A model generated the notes under the pieces. It saw only the letters and a program-made list of their open reading frames with translations, ran no database searches and was not told the origin of the DNA. Source: Metallyticus violacea (Eukaryota; Arthropoda; Insecta; Mantodea; Metallyticidae). Taken from it: a DNA stretch of 64,000 nt. Positions 56,780-64,000 of this stretch are shown one piece after another (within the stretch, counting starts at the first letter, position 1; every line of letters begins with the position of its first letter). The translations under genes and the position numbers were made by a program. The stretch lies in NCBI GenBank assembly GCA_030762175.1, contig CM060843.1, positions 111,383,869 through 111,447,868 on the forward strand, written 5' to 3'.

Positions 56780-57022
56780 TTTTGGCCGAAGTCGTTAAGG
56801 CACGGATCGTAAGTTAGACGTCCTCCTTGGGGAAAAAAAGAAAAAAAGAAAAAAAGAAAAGAAAAGAAAAGAAAAGAAAAGAAAAGAAAAAAAGGAAAAA
56901 AAGGAAAGGAAAGGAAAAAAAAAAGCTTTCTGAGTTTCTCATTTCATCTCATGTATCAATCACAAATGTCCACCATCTGCGATGCCTCTGTAGTGAAAAC
57001 AGGCGTTAAACACTATTTAAAA
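56780..57022 (+). mobile_element. SINE-B copy 8, body replaced by a purine microsatellite
   Basis: The head GGCCGAAGTCGTTAAGGC (56784) and the stretch up to GTCCTCC are recognisable, though the B box is eroded. From 56832 to 56924 the expected body is replaced by a run of GAAAA/GAAAAA/GGAAA units. The SINE resumes with AAGCTTTCTGAGTTTCTC, CATTTCATCTCATGTATC and ends GCGTTAAACACTATTTAAA. The purine run may have grown from the A stretch normally found in this body (CCTTAAAAAAAGCC). Confidence 0.82.
56832..56924 (+). repeat. (GAAAA)n purine microsatellite
   Basis: About 93 bp of pure purine on the plus strand. A lysine/arginine-rich frame across it is an artefact of the repeat. Confidence 0.92.
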
Positions 57023-57736
57023 ATCTTTCTGGACATGTGTATCTACCGAGGGGTAAATTCTGGGACCTACTAACCTGAGTGTTTTCCGTGATTTTCCTTA
57101 GTTCATTTTATAAAAGACGAAGCAAATGACGGATTAGTATTTCTCTACCACGGATTTACCTTTCATTTCATCATTCATTTTCAATTCATTTTTATGTGAT
57201 GTGTTTGTGTCTTTATGTGTTTATGATTTTTTTGGGATGGCCCTATCATTGGAATGACCAGGATAAAAATACATGCGTATACCATGTGCGTCAAGAGGTA
57301 AATTAGCTTTCCAGCAGGTTGCTAACCATGGGCACTGGCTTGCAAATCCTACGGGCTGAAAGCCCTAATACGGAAGGAAGATCAACGGTCAAAGAAAAGC
57401 AATTAGCTCTGCTGACTGAAGAACAAATGATACACAGGGTTAATCACTTAGTTGAATGAAGTCCAGTGAAGGTTTTATAAATACTTCCCAGTCTTTCCAT
57501 TTAACAAAAACTATGTTTGAAATTAATGTTAGGAGATCTGGGTCAGTATTTACTGTACATTATAAGCTCAGACATTTCCTTTTAATTTTTTCAAATTATG
57601 TTTCTTCAAAGTGAAAGTTTATGTCAGAAACACCTAGTACAGTCACTTGATTTGAGAACATTTAAACAATACCCTTGAAGGTCTTCGTGAAGTGCGTTAC
57701 AGTTTTGCATTGTTTTGACAACAATCATTACTGAGG
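57023..57736. other. Unassigned DNA
   Basis: Nothing recognised. Confidence 0.45.
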
Positions 57737-58039
57737 ATGGATGAAGTCTGGGACGGAGGTTTCCTTCAGCGCTTTGTATCTTATCCCTCAATAGGGTCAG
57801 CTTTGATACGTAGGAATGAAGTGAGAGAAACATTAAGCGATGACTGTCAGAACGCGATGAGATCCCTAACATTTTTCCAGATAGAGCACCTCAACGCCGA
57901 GTTATACGAGGTCCTCGGAAAGCCCGCTTCCATTCCAGACGCCAAAACAGAAAACTTTACAAAGAGCAAGCCATCATCATACCGCCCTAGCCCATCTTGC
58001 CCTGGCACTTTTGGTTCTGTAACAGAACCAGCGGAATGA
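57737..58039 (+). CDS. Coding-like 100-codon ORF, unknown
   Basis: I do not recognise this. It starts with an ATG (MDEVWDGGFLQRFVSYPSIG) and runs 100 codons to TGA. Base composition over the frame is balanced and unlike the flanks, and the peptide is acidic to neutral with an amphipathic middle (EVRETLSDDCQNAMRSLTFF, then IEHLNAELYEVLGKPA) and a Ser/Pro-rich end (SKPSSYRPSPSCPGTFG). No signal peptide, membrane segment or known domain is seen. It could be an exon, a small gene or a mobile-element fragment. It is the best coding-like frame in the window that I cannot tie to a transposon. Confidence 0.28.
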   Translation: MDEVWDGGFLQRFVSYPSIGSALIRRNEVRETLSDDCQNAMRSLTFFQIEHLNAELYEVLGKPASIPDAKTENFTKSKPSSYRPSPSCPGTFGSVTEPAE

Positions 58040-59149
58040 AATAATAGGAAATGGGCGAGCGGAAAAAATCATGGCCGGTTCAACGAAAATCAAACCCGGA
58101 ACATCTCAAATGCAAGTTTTGGGCATTACCTTCTGAAAAAAAAAAATGTTAGTTTACTTTTCTAAAGCCAAAAATATTTTTATATGGCCTAGCAAAGAGG
58201 AGGCGCAACGTGTGTAAATAATAAAATATCTTTATTTACTACCTTGAGAGGGCTTTTTGCAACATAAAACTTTTCTACAAAGCCATAAACTGTGCTTATC
58301 TACAGCGCTAGTTGACGGACAACTACATAGAAAATGTTTCAACCATATGGAGGGCTTATAAGTTAAAAATAAAAAAAATAGACATATCCTAAATGTACTT
58401 ACAGATAGTGCTATCTAATTAGAAAACCTTTTTTATTTGATTGTCAAAATCTTCACCAAATCATGTAGCAGCAGCATCATCTTGGGACACGTAGGTAAAA
58501 TTACAGACCCGGTAGCTCAGATAATTTCACTTTTAATTAATATTTCTGCCAAAGCGTACCTACATTACTTTGTTTTGTGAATGATGGGCTTCTTAGATAC
58601 GAATCTTTTTAAACATTTCAACTGATGCTTTTGACAACTATTCCCCACAGATAACACCGAAATATGGTTGTTGTTTTCAGTCCATGTGAAGCCAAATGAT
58701 AAAAAGTTCTTTATACTGACGCAAATCAGTTCTTTTAGTTATTATCAAATATATTTAAGTGCGATTTCTTGTGGAGGGGGAAATATCTGTTTGATATCTG
58801 TAATAAAAACACAAGACTCATTACAGCCCTGCCCCATTGGCAAAAATTCTTCTAGAGCACAACATTTAAAAACAAAACAGTTATTTTCTCCCATGCGGAA
58901 AATATATACGACAATGAGCAATAATAAAAAAAATATCAATTAAATCATTAATTGAAAATCAACTCGCGAATATAATTTCTGTATTGCTAAATAGCGACTG
59001 TATAAATAATAGCAACAATTACATTTAATTGTTGTTATTGTTATTCTTGTATTATATTAGTAATAAATTGTTCTATATAATGTGTTTTATTTTTTAATAA
59101 AGATTTCCATTATTATTATCTTTACATTTTTCATTTCCTCGCTCAGTTT
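58040..59149. other. Unassigned AT-rich DNA
   Basis: Nothing recognised. GGTAGCTCAG near 58,511 resembles a tRNA A box, but no B box follows. Confidence 0.45.
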
Positions 59150-62100
59150 TCATTGAACGATATCTGAAAATGGCCGAGTTTCCGTTCTTGATGTTTCCTA
59201 TTTTTTTTTATTTATATATTTAGATTGTATGTTTTTTTCATCTCAATGCTTTTAAACCGACCTATTTTAGCAGTTCTTCTATTATAATCTATTTTACTTA
59301 ACACATTTTGCGTATATTTTAGTACTTACGATTAGACCTCTTTCTAATTTCCTTCATTATAATTTATTTAATATACTGTAATTTTTCCTTATATTAAGAT
59401 AATTAGACAGTGCTTTGCGTCCTTACTTAGTTTTAACTCATTTTGTTTATTTGTTTCTTAAATAACTTAGCCCACTTGAGCGTATTTCGACCGTTCTTGG
59501 GTTCCAATACTATTATTATGTATTTTATTACCATATTTTATAAATAGGTAAGCCTGTCTTAGTACATTGGTGTATATTTTTGCCTAAATCAGGGCATTTA
59601 CCCCTATAATAGTTTCTCTTATTCTTATATAATTTATTTCATTTACATGAATAAATATATTTTTGTATATGTATATTTTGTCTCCCTCTGTGTATTAATA
59701 CCGTACTTAGTTACTTTTATTTCTTTATACTTTATTTAATACATAAATTATATCAATTACTAAGCATCCTTTATTCTTATAACATTTACTTTAATAATAT
59801 ATTTTGTATATCAATATTTTAGCCAATTTCGATTCCTAGTTTCTCTATTTCTTCCATCAAAAATTTTACTTACATACTTTTGTCTATAGTGAAGTATTTA
59901 GATATTTCCTTGCCTCCTTATTGCACGTTCATTTTTTTAATTTATATATTTTGGGTATAATTTTATCTGTTGAATTTACGTCTCGTTGGATTTACCCGAT
60001 TTCCTGCTTCCATTAGGACTAAATTTATTTATTCAAATTGTGTACATTATTGGTTCTCTTGTTGTATTTAAACCATCATTCATATTCCCCTATTATTTAT
60101 TTTACTTAAACACTTCCTATTTTTATATGCCTGTATTTAGACTGTTTTTGGTTTATTTCATTTTTATAATTTGTTTTATTTCCGTAAATCCTTTATATTT
60201 TTTCCTGCCTCAGTTCATTTAGAGTGCTGTTTCCTTTATTTATTTTAATTATTTATTTTATTTAAATGTTTATATATACACGTATATTATTGTATTTTAT
60301 ATTTAAGTGAGCTTGTCATTCCTTTTTACTTTCTCATTTATTTATTTTTGCTTATTTCAGGCATATTCTGTTTATTTCAGCGTCTTTTATCTGCTTTTAA
60401 TTGCAATTATATTGTTTATATTATTTTCATATTTGGAGTATATTTTTGTCTATCTGAGTGTGCATACCTCTGTAATGACTTCCTAATTTCTTTGCCAAAG
60501 AAGAATCTCATTAACCTGGAGAGCATTTTGGGCCCTTAAGTCCTATACTGTTAGACTAAACATTAACTAAGAAAACCGGATCCCAGATGATCGAAGCCTG
60601 TGTATATCTTGTATTACTTATGGGTTCCAGACATGATTACTAACAGAAAAACAAAAGAACAAAATTCAAATATGCAAAAGAAAAACGCAATGCAAGATCC
60701 TGAAAATAATTTTGAAGGCATTAGTAATAAACCAGCTATCTCCAACAACAGACATTGCAAGACTAGCCACCAGAAGCAAATGGTAATAGGGTGGCCACGT
60801 CGCAAGAGTGCAGGACAAGATCTCCATTGGGATCTCCGGATAGGAAAAAGGACACAAGTCAAACCGAAGAGAAGATGGACAGATCTCTTCAAGGAACATG
60901 CAGGTCCAGATTGGTCAAGAGTAGCAAGAGGAAGAGAAAAATAAAAATCTCTTGAGAGGTCACTTGTGCAGTGAATAAACAGTGTAGTGAGCATTAGTGC
61001 ACCAAAGAACAAATCAGACATTATATCCTAAACAGCACACTTTAAGGGACACAATGAGCTATATTTATTTATCTTTATCCTTTTTTAATTTCTTCACCAT
61101 TTCTTTAATTTACTTATTCAGTGATACGTTTCTTCTGTCAGTGTATCAATGCCAATTCATTTTATTTCCATATATACTTTATATTTCGCTTATCTCAGTG
61201 TATATGCTGCAATAGTTTCCTCCTTTATTGCTTTAGAATTTCTATAGCTAATTTATTCAGTGAGTAGTTTTCTCCTCTCTGTGTATCAATATAGCCCCTT
61301 ACTTCTTACATACTTGTATTTATTTTATTCATATACTTCGCCTCTCTACGTGTATTTGGACCAATCTTTACGCCCCATATACTTGTGTATTTTTACCATT
61401 TGTTTTATTTAAATGTTTGGTGGATGTTTCCTTAATTGTTTTTTTTTTAATGGAAATTGTAAATTCGCTTAATTCTTTAGTATTCATATCAATTTACATA
61501 TTCAGTGATTATTTTTAATCTCTTTGTATGTCCATGCCATAATTGCTTCCGTCCTTCTTATACATTTCATTTATCGCATTTATACATTTTGGGCATTTTT
61601 TTATCTCAGTGTAATTACCCCGATTGGCATAATTGTTTCTTATTATTTATTTCATTTACATATTCCCCGAGTACTAAGTGTATTCAAACCGTTCTTGGTT
61701 TCTTTATTCCTTTGTCAATTTCTTTACTTATCTACTTCGTGTATAATTTTCTATCTTCAGTACATGAAAGGCTTTTCTTCGTTTATATTTTATATGTCGT
61801 TCGTAATTACATCCCTTTGTGCATTTACAGCGTTGTTGATTTTCTTTGTTCTTATAATAACTTATTTTATGTACATATATATATATATATAATGTTTCGC
61901 CGATACTTCTATGTATATTTTTGCCAATATCAGTGTATTTAGACCGTTAGTGGATTCGTTTACTTCTTTTTCATTTGATTTATTTATATATTTCGTGTAT
62001 TGTTTTCTATTGCCTTGCATTTAGAAAGTTATTGCCTTGTTCTCAATATTTACCGTCTATTTTACTTATACATTTCGTTTATATTTTTGCTTGTGGCATT

Positions 62101-62850
62101 TATCTTATTTATGTTTTTCTCTATGCCCAATTATTCAGATCGACCTTCTCCTTCATTGTTTCTTTTTCATTTTTTGGCTATTTTGTGCCTATTTCAATGA
62201 ATTTATATAACTCTTGGCGTGCCTTATTTATCTGAAAACATTTAAACCACATTTTCCTTTCCACCTTCTTATATCGTTTCTTTTATTTACATACACGTGC
62301 ATAATATTTGTCAATCTCGGGCTATTTAGACCTTGTTCCTTTATTTACCTATTAAGTGTATATTTCTGGCTGTTTCTGAGTATGTGGACCATTTTTGGCC
62401 TTACTTTTCTTCTATCACGTATTTAATTTATTTATTTCGTGTGCATTTTGGTTTATCTTAGTGAACTGGGACTCTCTTGACTTATTAACTTGTTTATTAT
62501 TTATTTTATTTGTATATTTTAAGTAGATATATTATTGTCTGTCGCAGTGCATTTGGACTATCACTTTTTTATTTACATTTTACATATCTCTGTGCATGCA
62601 CAATCATACTTATATCCTTATCTTTCTCTACCTTTTATTATATTTGCATAGTTTATACACATCTCTTTACGTATTTTGAAGTATTTAGACCGTTTTTGAC
62701 TTCCCTGACTACTTCATTAACTCTTTTCTTTATTTTTGTAATAATTTAATATATATTTTGGCTTACCTTGGTGTACTTTAACCGTTATTGACTTTTTAAT
62801 CCCTTTATTATGTACTTTATTTACATTTTATGCCCTCAGTATATCTATAT
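59150..62850. repeat. T-rich degenerate tandem-like array
   Basis: About 3.7 kb in which T greatly exceeds A on the plus strand and a block close to GTATTTAGACCGTTCTTGG recurs, each time preceded by a TATTTTTG-TATCTCAGT stretch and followed by T-rich sequence with TTATTTCATTTATAT. Anchor matches occur at about 59484, 60067, 60135, 61353, 61682, 61937, 62323, 62551, 62683 and 62775, with weaker ones between. Intervals vary, but many fall at 80-92 bp and several others near multiples of it. Open frames of up to 145 codons here encode only Phe/Leu/Ile/Tyr-rich strings caused by the bias. A retrotransposon fragment interrupts the array at 60495-60990. Confidence 0.6.
60495..60990 (+). pseudogene. 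Non-LTR retrotransposon ORF2, extreme C-terminus
   Basis: Across several frames the stretch reads ISLTWRAFWALK (about 60510), CISCITYGFQT, a stop, LLTEKQKNKIQICKRK (60606-60685), then GGHVARVQDK and, in one open frame, GKRTQVKPKRRWTDLF and AGPDWSRVARGREK, ending with a stop, KSLERSLVQ and another stop. This order (TYG.QTW.LTEKQK.KIQ..QRK.ER, W.GHVAR, GRP..RW.DD, W.RVA.DR..W..L..A) is the C-terminal region of non-LTR retrotransposon ORF2 proteins that are very common in insects. The Trp residues in QTW and EKW have become stops. Only the end of the element is present, as expected for a 5'-truncated insertion, and it sits inside the T-rich array. Confidence 0.83.
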
Positions 62851-64000
62851 CACATATTACGTGCACCCTTATGCCAATTAATGTGAAGAAATATAAAACA
62901 TTTCTTCATCTCAAGTTTTCACTTTTGTCATCATATGTTGTTTCTTTTCTTTTTTCTTTTTCTTTCTTTTTCTAATAGCCACCCAATTATTAAAACTAAA
63001 CTTATTGTTGCCCCTGTTGTTATGTAGCTTGAGGTTTGTTAATAATATTGACAGTGCTATTGTCTTTTGAAGTATTGCACCGAATTGCTTTACACCTAAA
63101 AAGCGATTTCTTTAACTTAAAAGGAGATTGCAGAAAGGTATAAAGTTAGCTTTGGAGAAGTTAGTAAAATTATTAAAATTAAGGCAGAAACCGGATGAAT
63201 TAGACCCAAGAGAATAGAATGGTCGGTAAAATGAAGAAAGCTATACCTGCTAAACATTACGGTTATCTCGTCAAGAAAGACAAAATAGACAACCCCTCCT
63301 ACAAAAATAAAAAGTTTTGGCCTATAGATGGAGGTAGCTAAAGCTGTAATTAAGGTACATGACCGGACAGAATGACTCATGGTGCTAAAAGTTGTAGACA
63401 ATCTAGAAGACCGGTAAAGAAACAGCTCTTGACGCAAAAATAAAATAGAAACGAATGGAACAGGCAAGATAATAGAATGTGGATTGCTGAGGATGAAGGG
63501 AGGCTGTATTCTCCAATGAATCCCCCAGTTTTACGTTCAGGACGTTAGAATATGGAGATCTGAGTTCTCAGTTCAGCACATTCATCAGATAAGAAAATGT
63601 TAGGAGCTTGTTTGGCTTATAATGGTGTTAGTTCTTTGGTGCCATGTGAGTACTGTTTCTTACTTACGTTATTTATTTATTTAAACGTGTTTAAAGTTAT
63701 TTATGTATGTGTATCAATGGGTAATGTGGTTAACCCATCATGTTTCAACTATTACATACATATACACATGAGAAATGTTTACAAATACTAGAGAGATTGA
63801 TGTTGCCTGTACTACATAAATTGTACATTGTGTCTTGAAGGAGAGGCTGATTTCCAACAAGATTATACCGGTTGTCATGTTTTCAAGAAAGTGATGAAAT
63901 TCATGGAAGTTTTCGGCATTCAAGTTCTAGATTAAGCAGAATAGTACTCTCCAGGTATCGATTTATCTTTCTGAAAATAATCATTTAGTAAACTGTTTTT
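62851..64000. other. Unassigned DNA to the window edge
   Basis: The T bias fades by about 62,870. A TTTC-rich stretch lies at 62,940-62,980. The minus-strand frame at 63117-63467 (116 codons) reads as a Leu/Phe/Ser-rich string without a recognisable motif. Nothing identified. Confidence 0.4.

Noticed and set aside
56827..57009. Lys/Arg-rich 60-codon frame
   Set aside because: Produced by the purine microsatellite inside SINE-B copy 8.
58503..58530. tRNA-like GGTAGCTCAG
   Set aside because: No B box within 30-60 bp downstream and no cloverleaf.
61505..62235. Frames of up to 145 codons with membrane-protein-like composition
   Set aside because: Generated by the T-rich bias of the array; several frames overlap and no start context or motif supports them.
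1..64000. CRISPR arrays, operons, bacterial promoters or phage genes
   Set aside because: Nothing of the kind is present; sequence features are eukaryotic throughout.

Overview
The window reads as eukaryotic, most likely insect, nuclear DNA from a large, AT-rich, gene-poor genome. It is about one-third GC by eye. No reading frame exceeds about 185 codons, there are no operons or ribosome-binding sites, and the recognisable sequence is almost entirely transposable-element debris: mariner-type transposons, non-LTR retrotransposon fragments and several tRNA-derived SINE families. That mix suits a polyneopteran-like insect (cockroach, termite, stick insect or orthopteran), but the order is inference and no species can be named. 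I found no complete host gene; the window is best read as intergenic or deep intronic.

Layout. 0-10 kb: a degraded mariner transposase relic on the minus strand (365-610), a tandem array of ~100-bp units (3636-4040), the C-terminal part of a non-LTR reverse transcriptase with a YADD box (7330-7905, minus) and a SINE-A copy with a perfect 12-bp target-site duplication (9311-9606), followed by a GC-balanced stretch that could be a first exon. 10-19 kb: mostly featureless AT-rich DNA with tRNA-headed SINEs, a Harbinger-like miniature element (15893-16480) and a second reverse-transcriptase relic (17560-18470) split by a SINE-B. 19.3-21.2 kb: a dense cluster of five retroposed segments, including a tail-to-tail inverted SINE-A pair and a GC-rich 565-bp segment with its own target-site duplication. 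22.7-27 kb: a fold-back mariner with two 5' ends, then a separate full-length but broken DD34D mariner. 27-46 kb: mostly unassigned, with a second Harbinger-like element (31853-32405), more SINEs, a 51-bp tandem repeat carrying primer-binding-site-like motifs and a few coding-like short frames. 46.4-48.7 kb: two related Tc1/mariner-superfamily elements lying end to end. 48.7-59 kb: mostly unassigned, including a candidate terminal exon (49196-49256) and a SINE whose body has become a purine microsatellite. 59.15-62.85 kb: a T-rich, degenerate tandem-like array cut by a third reverse-transcriptase fragment. The last kilobase holds nothing recognised.

The recognisable genes are all mobile-element genes and all are broken, so there is no pathway to describe. 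The SINEs have tRNA-type internal promoters and would have relied on a non-LTR reverse transcriptase, the kind of protein whose remains lie in the same window, although no SINE tail was matched to a particular element here. The most unusual structures are the fold-back mariner, the paired transposons with a shared palindromic junction, the T-rich array, the GC-rich retroposed segment and the diverged Harbinger-like pair.
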